Shown: piece after piece, positions 19,701 to 26,137 of the stretch
Position numbering within the stretch: the first letter of the stretch is position 1
Layout: every line of letters starts with the position of its first letter
Virus record (IMG/VR): IMGVR_UViG_3300044641_005744
Coordinates: 1 to 28,233 of that record
Length of the DNA: 28,233 nucleotides
DNA from: a virus
Reading direction: 5' to 3' (one strand)
The notes under the pieces: model-generated
The model's database searches: none
What the model was told of the DNA's origin: nothing
What the model saw: the letters and a program-made list of their open reading frames with translations, nothing else
Position numbers and translations under genes: made by a program

Positions 19701-19741
19701 GATGGGCAGAGTATAGCACACATGCTACGCCATGTAAAGTG
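19701..19741 (-). promoter_or_regulatory. Leftward promoter, duplicated 41-bp copy B
   Basis: Minus strand TTTACA (19733-19738), 17-base spacer, TATACT (19710-19715) with a TG extension. It is identical to 18780-18820 at 40 of 41 positions, and drives the 106-aa and 132-aa genes. Confidence 0.85.
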
Positions 19742-19834
19742 TTTTGCCGACGAGTTTTATGTTGCTTTTGCACACTTCCGCGATTCTCGCTAAGCCCGAC
19801 ATAATTCGCCCATGCCATACGACAGAATGGGGAA

Positions 19835-19856
19835 GCGCGGCCTCGTCGCCCCGCGC
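19835..19856 (-). terminator. Hairpin after thyX (terminator candidate)
   Basis: GCGCGG pairs with CCGCGC around a 10-base loop, 14 bases beyond the thyX stop on the minus strand, followed by ttccccatt. Weak as an intrinsic terminator. The remaining bases 19742-19834 hold no gene I can support. Confidence 0.35.
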
Positions 19857-19869
19857 AAGGCAAGGAGAA

Positions 19870-20601
19870 TTACGCGGTGGAGGATCGCAGCATGACAAAC
19901 TGCTCGAAGGCCTCGGCTGTCCACGGCAGCAGCGGCGTGAAGAACTCGCGGTAGATCGCTTCGGCGTAGACGCGAATCTCGTGCTGCGCTTCCTCCGCCA
20001 TGCGCAGCCGGAGGAAATGCATCAGGTTGTGCGCGTCGGCCTTCACGACCCACGTGTAGTAGACCGAGAAGCCCGGCAGGAAGGCGCGCGCCAGCTCACG
20101 CGCGACGCCCTTGCCGATCGCGTCCTCATACAGCGCATACCCGCGTGCGTAGTGCTCCAGGAGGGACGTAGTGAGCGCCTGCCCGTCGTCGGCTGACACC
20201 TCCCCCAGGCTGGCCTGCTTGTTCGATGGCGACTGCCTGCGCCAGACATCCGGCACGTAGAAGTCGTTCTCCTCGAACTCGGTATACCGACCACTCTGCG
20301 CGTTCATGTTGAACATGCGATGACGCACCCACTGCCACCACGTCACGAGCGGCGCACGCACGCGGAACTTGAATTCGACCTGCTCAAACGGGCTGGTGTG
20401 CCGATGGCGCAGCAGGTAGAAGAGAAGCTTCTTGTCCTTCTCCTCGCCCTTGCTCTCGCCCATGAACGACACACGCGCGGCGTTGACGATCGCCAAATCA
20501 CCGCTGACGCCCGACGCCGGATGCGGCATGAAGTCGAGCAGCTCAATGTATCCCTTGTCCAAGACGTTGATTCGCTTGCCGATGATGTCTGTATGGTGCA
20601 T
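19870..20601 (-). CDS. thyX: FAD-dependent thymidylate synthase ThyX
   Basis: A 243-residue ThyX that makes dTMP from dUMP using methylene-tetrahydrofolate and FAD/NADPH. The signature RHRMFNMNAQSGRY (RHR-x7-S) is intact, and the first half has IVNAARVSFMGESKG, LLRHRHTSPFEQVEFKFRVR and PLVTWWQWVRHR. The second half has ARAFLPGFSVYYTWVVKADA and HNLMHFLRLRMAEEAQHEIR, the conserved dUMP/FAD-binding helix region. Length is normal. The start may be ATG 20601 or ATG 20628; neither has a ribosome binding site, and TACAAT eight bases before ATG 20601 hints at a near-leaderless message. It would support phage DNA synthesis. Confidence 0.93.
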   Translation of the reverse strand: MHHTDIIGKRINVLDKGYIELLDFMPHPASGVSGDLAIVNAARVSFMGESKGEEKDKKLLFYLLRHRHTSPFEQVEFKFRVRAPLVTWWQWVRHRMFNMNAQSGRYTEFEENDFYVPDVWRRQSPSNKQASLGEVSADDGQALTTSLLEHYARGYALYEDAIGKGVARELARAFLPGFSVYYTWVVKADAHNLMHFLRLRMAEEAQHEIRVYAEAIYREFFTPLLPWTAEAFEQFVMLRSSTA

Positions 20602-20641
20602 GCGCGCGCATTGTACGGCGGCAATCATCCGAGGATATACT

Positions 20642-20757
20642 ACGCGTAGCTGTCGCTCCTGCGGGATCGTCAGCTTCTATCAGCCCGGACTCGGGGTACG
20701 TATCCTGTCAAGGGCACCCGGCGTCGGCAACGGCGCCGGGATTCTGGGGGAGGGAAT
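20642..20757 (+). promoter_or_regulatory. Leader region of the lysis-packaging operon
   Basis: Non-coding space between divergent thyX and the holin. TATACT at 20636-20641 is a good -10 but its -35 (TTGTAC at 20611-20616, 19-base spacer) is poor. CCCGGCG (20717-20723) can pair with CGCCGGG (20734-20740) just before the holin ribosome binding site. Late transcription probably enters here. Confidence 0.35.
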
Positions 20758-21057
20758 ATGTCGGTGATTGAATTATTTGCTTGGCTTGCAGGTGCTGGCG
20801 TGTCGGCCGTGTCCGCGTTCGTGCTGGAGCGATTGAGCGGATTCCAGCGGTTGACTCCGAACGGGAAACAGCTCGTGGCAATGTCAATCGCCGTTGCCGT
20901 CGGCGCGCTGTCGATCGCCGCGCGAGACTATCTCATCGCTCAGCCCGACGTCACGGCGCGCATTGAGCCGTACGCTCAAATGCTCATTGCTGCGGCGTCG
21001 ATCCTCGTGCAGCAGGTCGCGCACGGAATCAACAAGGGAGCCGATAGCAATGGGTGA
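20758..21057 (+). CDS. Holin-like membrane protein
   Basis: A 99-residue protein with an N-terminal span (residues 3-23, IELFAWLAGAGVSAVSAFVL), a second (about 38-56, QLVAMSIAVAVGALSIAARD) and a third, weaker one (about 73-90, AQMLIAAASILVQQVAHGIN). Small size, two to three spans and location directly before a second holin-like gene and endolysin fit a phage holin that opens the membrane at lysis. GGGAGGG lies six bases before the ATG. Confidence 0.7.
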   Translation: MSVIELFAWLAGAGVSAVSAFVLERLSGFQRLTPNGKQLVAMSIAVAVGALSIAARDYLIAQPDVTARIEPYAQMLIAAASILVQQVAHGINKGADSNG

Positions 21058-21280
21058 AACGCAGATGCTGACGTTGCTCACGAACGGCGGCATGCCTGCG
21101 ATGTTCGCGGCGCTGCTCATCTGGACGCTGAAGACGTCAGCGGAAAGAGAAGAGCGGCTGATGCGCAGAGAGGAAAAAGTGCTGGCGAAGCTGGACGAAA
21201 TGTCGCAGACGATCCTGCGAATCTCAACCCAGCTAGACAGCCTCGCGCGCGAGATAGATCGCATGCGCGGGGAGGATTGA
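21050..21280 (+). CDS. BhlA/UviB-type holin-like protein
   Basis: A 76-residue protein with one N-terminal membrane span (residues 10-27, NGGMPAMFAALLIWTLKTSA) followed by a highly charged coiled coil (EREERLMRREEKVLAKLDEM, then LRISTQLDSLAREIDRMRGE). This is the layout of the BhlA/UviB family of phage and bacteriocin holin-like proteins. ATG 21050 has AAGGGAG nine bases upstream and overlaps the first holin by eight bases. The pair probably acts as holin plus accessory holin or antiholin. Confidence 0.75.
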   Translation: MGETQMLTLLTNGGMPAMFAALLIWTLKTSAEREERLMRREEKVLAKLDEMSQTILRISTQLDSLAREIDRMRGED

Positions 21281-21281
21281 T

Positions 21282-21322
21282 CCGCCCACGATGGGGCGGT
21301 AGGTCCTAGCCGCTTTCGCGGC
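21282..21322 (+). promoter_or_regulatory. Two hairpins covering the endolysin ribosome-binding region
   Basis: CCGCCC (21282-21287) pairs with GGGCGG (21294-21299), and GCCGC (21309-21313) pairs with GCGGC (21318-21322) around a UUUC loop. The second hairpin ends two bases before ATG 21325, exactly where a Shine-Dalgarno would be; none is present. Endolysin translation may depend on coupling or be restricted by structure. Confidence 0.5.
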
Positions 21323-21324
21323 GC

Positions 21325-22953
21325 ATGCCATACGGTCAGTTTTCGAACCGAATGAATGATATCCCATACGTCAACCAGCTGGACAACGCGCCGCGCGGAA
21401 ACGACTGTGGACCGGCATGCGTGGCGATGCTCACCGGCAGCGTTGATCCGGCACTGGCAACGGCCGCGACCGTGACCGACTTGTCGAAGCGCTTCGACGT
21501 GGCACAAGACGGCACCACGGCGCGCGACCTCGTGCGCATGGGCGAATATCTCGGCATCGACCTTGTCGCAGACACGTCGGCGCCGTTCCCGTGCATCAGC
21601 CTTGTTGATTACAAGATGCTGCCGCGCAAATACCAGGTGAACGGCGATTTCGGCCACTGGATCGTTCGCCTCTCCGACACCGTCTACCACGACCCGCTCT
21701 ATCGCGGCGATCGCGGGGCAAACATCGTTACGACGAAGGCCGTGCTCAACGCAGCGGAACAAGCCGCACGCCGATGGTCGTCCACCATCCCGAATCGCGT
21801 TCGACTCAAAACGACTATGACTCAAACCTCCGGAAAGGCTCTCATCACCGCGACCGAACGATTCCGCGTCCGATCCGCGCCGAGCACGTCGTCGGGCACG
21901 CTGACCGGTTACTGGCTCCAGCCCGGCCAGCTGTTCGATGTGCTGGGCACAACGACGGCCGAACGCTACACGTGGGGCAAGGTCAGCGTCACAGCCGGCT
22001 CCGTCGTCGTCGGTGATGGCTGGGTGCGCGGCGATGGATGGCGATTCGTGAACACGCCGACGCCTCCGCAGCCGCAGCCTCCGACGCCCGTGCAGGACTG
22101 GCAGCACGCGAAATACCTGCTTGGTGTCTCGTGTCTGAACGACGGCGACGCGGGCATGGACGCTCTCGCGCGCGGATGCCGCAGCGTGCTGTTCATGGAT
22201 AACCTCATGGGCGCAGCAGCGGCCGCTCGCCAGTATCCGGACGCGATCATCGCCGCGCGCTTCTGGTTCCAGAACGCGCCCGATCCGGCGTGGCTTGCCG
22301 ATCACGCGGGAGCCGGCCTCGCCAACATCCCGTCCAACATGTGGACGACATGCGCGAACGAGTGCGACTGGATTTGCTACGGCACGCCCGACGAACTTCG
22401 CCGCCGATTCGAATACGAGCGCGCGTTCTGCAACGCGATGTGGGCGAAGAACCCGTCGCGCAAGCTTGTCATCGGCGAGTTCAGCCACGGCACGCCCGAC
22501 ATCACTAACCCGGCAATCGTGCAGACCTTCAAGGAGACCTACTACGCCTTCGCACAGCAGAACGCCGGCCGCGTCCGCATCGGATGGCACCTCTACACGA
22601 AGGGGAAGCGATTCGCCGATGCTCCTCCCGCGCAGGCGGAGATCGACGCGCCTGAATGGTACGAAGGCCGCGATGCATCGTTCTGGACGCAGTGCGGTGC
22701 GAGCAAGAGCGTTGTGCACTTCTGCGGAGAAACCGGCGTAGAGGCTGGCTCTGGCGGCTTTGCTTGGGCGGGATACTCGGATGAGCAGTTCGCGCGATGG
22801 TGCAGCTGGTGGCTCGACTACCGGCGCAGCAGGCCGGTCGTGCTCAACGGCGCGTGCATCTTTCAGTTTGGCTACCATCCCAATTGGCAGGGATACGACG
22901 TGCGCCGATTCGCAGGAGTGCTTGAAGATTTTTGGAAGGGGAGGCGGTCATGA
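21325..22953 (+). CDS. Modular endolysin: C39-like peptidase, SH3, glycosidase
   Basis: A 542-residue three-domain lysis enzyme. Residues about 12-130 are a papain-fold C39-type peptidase: NDCGPACVAML with Cys28, GHW with His111 and the HDP Asp123 strand. Residues about 165-240 are an SH3-like domain (RFRVRSAPSTSSGTLTG, then WGKVSVTAG and GWVRGDGWRFV), probably binding the cell wall. A Pro/Gln linker (PTPPQPQPPTPVQ) leads to a C-terminal TIM-barrel-like glycosidase with candidate catalytic residues in NEC (Glu346) and GEFS (Glu385), typical of clan GH-A spacing. It follows two holin-like genes and has no signal peptide. No Shine-Dalgarno is present; ATG 21352 is an alternative start. Confidence 0.8.
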   Translation: MPYGQFSNRMNDIPYVNQLDNAPRGNDCGPACVAMLTGSVDPALATAATVTDLSKRFDVAQDGTTARDLVRMGEYLGIDLVADTSAPFPCISLVDYKMLPRKYQVNGDFGHWIVRLSDTVYHDPLYRGDRGANIVTTKAVLNAAEQAARRWSSTIPNRVRLKTTMTQTSGKALITATERFRVRSAPSTSSGTLTGYWLQPGQLFDVLGTTTAERYTWGKVSVTAGSVVVGDGWVRGDGWRFVNTPTPPQPQPPTPVQDWQHAKYLLGVSCLNDGDAGMDALARGCRSVLFMDNLMGAAAAARQYPDAIIAARFWFQNAPDPAWLADHAGAGLANIPSNMWTTCANECDWICYGTPDELRRRFEYERAFCNAMWAKNPSRKLVIGEFSHGTPDITNPAIVQTFKETYYAFAQQNAGRVRIGWHLYTKGKRFADAPPAQAEIDAPEWYEGRDASFWTQCGASKSVVHFCGETGVEAGSGGFAWAGYSDEQFARWCSWWLDYRRSRPVVLNGACIFQFGYHPNWQGYDVRRFAGVLEDFWKGRRS

Positions 22954-23735
22954 ATAAAAAAGAAAACTGGAGAAACCGTATCGTTGGCCATGGGGAGCAA
23001 GCCGCAATTTCGTTCGCAGCAAACCCGCTGAATTGGCGAATCCATCCGAAAGCTCAGCGCGATGCATTGACCGGGATTCTTGAAGACGTTGGCTGGGTTC
23101 AGTCTGTAATTGTCAACAAGACGACAGGGTTCGTGATTGACGGGCATGCGCGCATTGAGGAAGCGCTCAAACTTGGCGACGATACGCTTGTTCCATTCGT
23201 CGAAGTCGAATTGAGTGAGGAAGAAGAGCAGAAAATACTACTCACGCTCGATCCTGTTGCTGCGATGGCCGCAGCTGACAAAACGAATCTTGATTCGTTG
23301 ATGCAAAGCGTCAGCACTGATAGCGAAGCGTTGCAGAAAATGATCTCCGATCTTGCCGATGAACACGGCTTGCATGCCGAAAACGAGAGCCCTTACACGC
23401 ACAAAGTTGAAGCCCCTATTTACGAACCGAAAGGGCCAAAGCCCCCGCTGAGCGCGCTTTCAGACGTGGATCGCTATAACCAGATTTTGATGCGCATCGC
23501 CGAATCGGATGTCGATGATGAAATAAAGAGATTCCTTATCGCAGCTGCGTCGCGCCATATCGTTTTCAACTATGCAGCGATAGCCGAATACTACGCCCAT
23601 GCCGACTCCGCAGTGCAACGGCTTTTCGAAGACAGTGCGTTGGTCATCATCGATTTCGACGCTGCTATAGAAAAGGGCTATGTTCTGCTGAGCAAGAAGA
23701 TGATGGAAATTACCGGGGAGATGCGCGATGGCTGA
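22950..23735 (+). CDS. ParB-like domain protein linked to DNA modification
   Basis: A 261-residue protein. Residues about 15-100 form a ParB/Srx-like domain: AANPLNWRIHPKAQRDALTG, VGWVQSVIVNKTTG, FVIDGHARIEEALKLG and VPFVEVELSEEEEQKILLTL. This is the version common at the N-terminus of phage DNA methyltransferases. The C-terminal half is separate: EAPIYEPKGPKPPLSALSDV, then AAASRHIVFNYAAIAEYYAH and SALVIIDFDAAIEKGYVLL. It overlaps the downstream glycosyltransferase by eight bases. Such ParB-like partners are reported next to TET/TAGT base-modification genes, so a role in delivering the modification is inferred. GGGAGG precedes the ATG. Confidence 0.7.
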   Translation: MNKKENWRNRIVGHGEQAAISFAANPLNWRIHPKAQRDALTGILEDVGWVQSVIVNKTTGFVIDGHARIEEALKLGDDTLVPFVEVELSEEEEQKILLTLDPVAAMAAADKTNLDSLMQSVSTDSEALQKMISDLADEHGLHAENESPYTHKVEAPIYEPKGPKPPLSALSDVDRYNQILMRIAESDVDDEIKRFLIAAASRHIVFNYAAIAEYYAHADSAVQRLFEDSALVIIDFDAAIEKGYVLLSKKMMEITGEMRDG

Positions 23736-24609
23736 TTATGCGGTTTTTGTTCTCACATATGGCAGGCCTGACAATGTAAAAACATACAACATGCTGCGCG
23801 AAAGTGGATACACAGGGAAAATATTCCTTGTATGCAGCAGCGATGACAAACGGCTCTCGGAATATCAAGCAAAATATGAAGACGTGATTGTTTTTAATAA
23901 ACGCGAGATCGAACTTGAGATTGATACAGCGGACAATTTTAAAAATTACGCATCAGTGTTGTATGCGCGCAACGCATGTTTTCGGATTGCCGAGCAGCTT
24001 GGTTATGAGTATTTCATAGAACTAGATGACGACTACGGGAGTATTGTCTATACAGTTGATCACAATTATCACTGGACTAGTTCCAGCATGAAAGCTGACC
24101 GCGTAAAAAAGCTTGATGAAATCTTTGACTTGACGTTTGAATATTTCAAATCTGGCCCATTTGCAACTCTTGCATACAGTCAAAGTGGCGACTGGCTTGG
24201 CGGGGGGGACAAGCCGCATACCATGTTCGACAAACTTGGAGCTCGCCGCAAGGCTATGCAGATCTTTTTCTGCTCAGTAAAAAGGCCATTTGATTTCATC
24301 GGGACACTAAACGACGATGTAAATGCATACGTGAAACACGGCAGAACGGGCAAGCTGTTTATGACTTATCCGTACCTTTGTGTGCAGCAGATGCAAACAC
24401 AGTCGAACGCCGGAGGGCTAACTGAAATCTACAAAGCGATGGGGACTTACGCCAAATCGTTCTATACAGTGATGCTCAGCCCGTCATCTGTGCGCGTGTT
24501 CGCGATGCAAACCTCAAATACAAGACTACATCACATTATCAAATGGGATCGCACTGTTCCCATGATTATTAGGGAATCGCACAGAAAGGTTGACAAAGTT
24601 GGCGCATAA
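23728..24609 (+). CDS. TET-associated-type DNA glycosyltransferase (TAGT)
   Basis: A 293-residue GT-A-fold glycosyltransferase of the TAGT type. It begins ADYAVFVLTYGRPDNVKTYN, the nucleotide-sugar strand typical of the family, then SGYTGKIFLVCSSDDKRLSE, DNFKNYASVLYARNACFRIA, and the metal-binding triad in ELDDDYGS at D100-D102. Later conserved parts are GSGDWLGGGDKPH-like (SQSGDWLGGGDKPHTMFDK), RPFDFIGTLNDDVNAYVKHG and TYPYLCVQQMQTQSNAGGLT. The usual substrate in this family is 5-hydroxymethylcytosine in phage DNA, made by a TET/JBP oxygenase from 5-methylcytosine. The gene is notably AT-rich, which suggests separate acquisition. Confidence 0.8.
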   Translation: MADYAVFVLTYGRPDNVKTYNMLRESGYTGKIFLVCSSDDKRLSEYQAKYEDVIVFNKREIELEIDTADNFKNYASVLYARNACFRIAEQLGYEYFIELDDDYGSIVYTVDHNYHWTSSSMKADRVKKLDEIFDLTFEYFKSGPFATLAYSQSGDWLGGGDKPHTMFDKLGARRKAMQIFFCSVKRPFDFIGTLNDDVNAYVKHGRTGKLFMTYPYLCVQQMQTQSNAGGLTEIYKAMGTYAKSFYTVMLSPSSVRVFAMQTSNTRLHHIIKWDRTVPMIIRESHRKVDKVGA

Positions 24610-24612
24610 AAA

Positions 24613-25044
24613 ATGGCTAAGCTCAAAAAAAAAGAGGTCGAATCCGCATTGCGCTCATCTTCCGGGAATGTCACGGTTGCTGCGAACGGGCTTGGTGTTT
24701 CTAGAAACGGGCTCTACAAATTCATAGCAAAATCAGGGCTGCTTGATATTCTCGATGAGGCTAGGCAGTCCACAGTGGATATAGCTGAATCCGCCTTGAA
24801 ACGCGCAGTCATTAACGGCGAGGCGTGGGCCGTTTGCTTTACCTTGAAAACTCTTGGCAAGCAGCGCGGGTATGTAGAGCGTGTGCAGCAGGAAATTAGT
24901 GGCAGAGATGGCGAAGCGATCGAAGTCAAGCAAACAGTCTTTAACCACCAAGCCGCAGTTGCCTCCCTTGCGGCCCGATCAGCTGGACATTATCGGGAAC
25001 CCGGCGAAGTTCAAAATCGTGGCGATGGGGAGACGCTGGGGTAA
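24613..25044 (+). CDS. Terminase small subunit (TerS), Fis-type HTH
   Basis: A 143-residue protein. Residues 3-45 form a Fis-like HTH (EVESALRSSSGNVTVAANGL, then GVSRNGLYKFIAKSG), followed by a helical oligomerisation region (LDEARQSTVDIAESALKRAV, then GEAWAVCFTLKTLGKQRGYV) typical of phage TerS that recognise pac/cos DNA. The last about 45 residues overlap the TerL frame by 137 bases and read as low-complexity. It starts three bases after the TAGT stop, has only an A-rich leader and no clear Shine-Dalgarno. Its N-terminus resembles the regulator at 6897. Confidence 0.75.
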   Translation: MAKLKKKEVESALRSSSGNVTVAANGLGVSRNGLYKFIAKSGLLDILDEARQSTVDIAESALKRAVINGEAWAVCFTLKTLGKQRGYVERVQQEISGRDGEAIEVKQTVFNHQAAVASLAARSAGHYREPGEVQNRGDGETLG

Positions 25045-26137
25045 GTCATTCATGGCAACGTCCTACGCTCTCTCCTGTGCAGACCTCGGCGCTACTGTCG
25101 CGTGGATCGCGCCGACGTACCGCAACAGCCGCCCACTGTGGCGCGCTGCGGAGAAGGCCGTAGTGCCAGTGGCTCACAAGCTCACAGTGCGCAGGAGTGA
25201 GCGCGAAATCGTATTCCCGTCTGGCGGATCGCTGTTCGTGTATTCAGCCGACAACTCGGACGCGATGCGTGGCATGTCGTTCGACCTCGTCATCATCGAC
25301 GAGGCGTCACGCGTCTCCGAGGAATCGTGGACGGACGTGATTCAGCCGACGCTTGCGGATCGCGGCGGACGCGCAATGCTCATCAGCACTCCGGTAGGGC
25401 GGAATTGGTTTTACCGCGAGTGGCTCAAAGGCCGTCAGCACTCGGAGCGCATCGCGTCCTTCCAAGCGCCGTCGAGCGCGAACCCAATGCCGACGATCCG
25501 CGAGGCATTTGAGCGCGCACGGGAAACGGTGAGCGATCGCACGTTTCGGCAGGAATGGCTTGCCGAATTCGTGGACGACGGCGGAGGCGTGTTCAGGAGC
25601 GTCACTGACGCAGTGCGCGCGCATCCAGCCAGTTCGCCGAACACAGACCATACCTACGTAGCCGGCCTCGACTGGGCGCTGTCGAACGACTACACCGTGC
25701 TCACCGTCATCGACCAGACGACGCGCGAGGTCGCGCACATCGAACGGTTCACGATGATGGACTACGGCGCGCAGCGTGCGAGGATTCACGCCGTGTGCCA
25801 GCGATACGGCGTCTACCTGGTGGTGGCGGAATCGAATGCGATGGGCAAGCCCAACAACGACGAGCTGCGGCGCATGGGCGTGCGCCTGCGCGATTTCAAC
25901 ACTACGAACTTGAGCAAAGCCGCGGCCATCGAATCACTCGCCGCCGCGTTCGATCACCGGGAGATCGGCATTTACGATCACCGCGAACTCATCGAAGAGC
26001 TACAGGCTTACGAGGGATCGCGTCTCGATAGCGGAGCCATGCGATACGGCGCGCCTGACGGCATGCACGACGACATGGTCATGTCGTTGGCTCTTGCATG
26101 GCAGGCATGCGGGAGCCAGTCAATGTGGGGGGCATAG
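24908..26137 (+). CDS. Terminase large subunit (TerL)
   Basis: A 409-residue packaging motor. The ATPase has LRPDQLDII, Walker A GRRWGKS at residues 41-47, IAPTYRNSRPLWRAAEKAVV, Walker B LVIIDEAS and coupling motif LISTPVG. The C-terminal RNase-H-like nuclease has GLDWALSNDYTVLTVID, VVAESNAMGKPNNDELRRMG and DGMHDDMVMSLALAWQA with catalytic aspartates. Its start at ATG 24908 lies inside terS and has no strong ribosome binding site, so it is likely coupled. The stop is immediately followed by the portal ATG. Confidence 0.93.
   Translation: MAKRSKSSKQSLTTKPQLPPLRPDQLDIIGNPAKFKIVAMGRRWGKSFMATSYALSCADLGATVAWIAPTYRNSRPLWRAAEKAVVPVAHKLTVRRSEREIVFPSGGSLFVYSADNSDAMRGMSFDLVIIDEASRVSEESWTDVIQPTLADRGGRAMLISTPVGRNWFYREWLKGRQHSERIASFQAPSSANPMPTIREAFERARETVSDRTFRQEWLAEFVDDGGGVFRSVTDAVRAHPASSPNTDHTYVAGLDWALSNDYTVLTVIDQTTREVAHIERFTMMDYGAQRARIHAVCQRYGVYLVVAESNAMGKPNNDELRRMGVRLRDFNTTNLSKAAAIESLAAAFDHREIGIYDHRELIEELQAYEGSRLDSGAMRYGAPDGMHDDMVMSLALAWQACGSQSMWGA

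Noticed and set aside
19814-19897. 27-codon basic peptide frame on the plus strand opposite the end of thyX
   Set aside because: No ribosome binding site, no supported promoter, and it overlaps the thyX 3' end and the hairpin; treated as chance.
20641-20716. Possible tRNA between thyX and the holin
   Set aside because: GC-rich stems are present but no acceptor/T-arm pairing or GTTCRANYC-type loop could be formed, so I do not call a tRNA.
20884-22878. 664-codon open frame on the minus strand opposite the holin and endolysin
   Set aside because: It is antisense to strongly supported genes with intact domains. The translation is Arg/Ala/Val-rich with no domain and no ribosome binding site; typical of antisense frames in GC-rich DNA.
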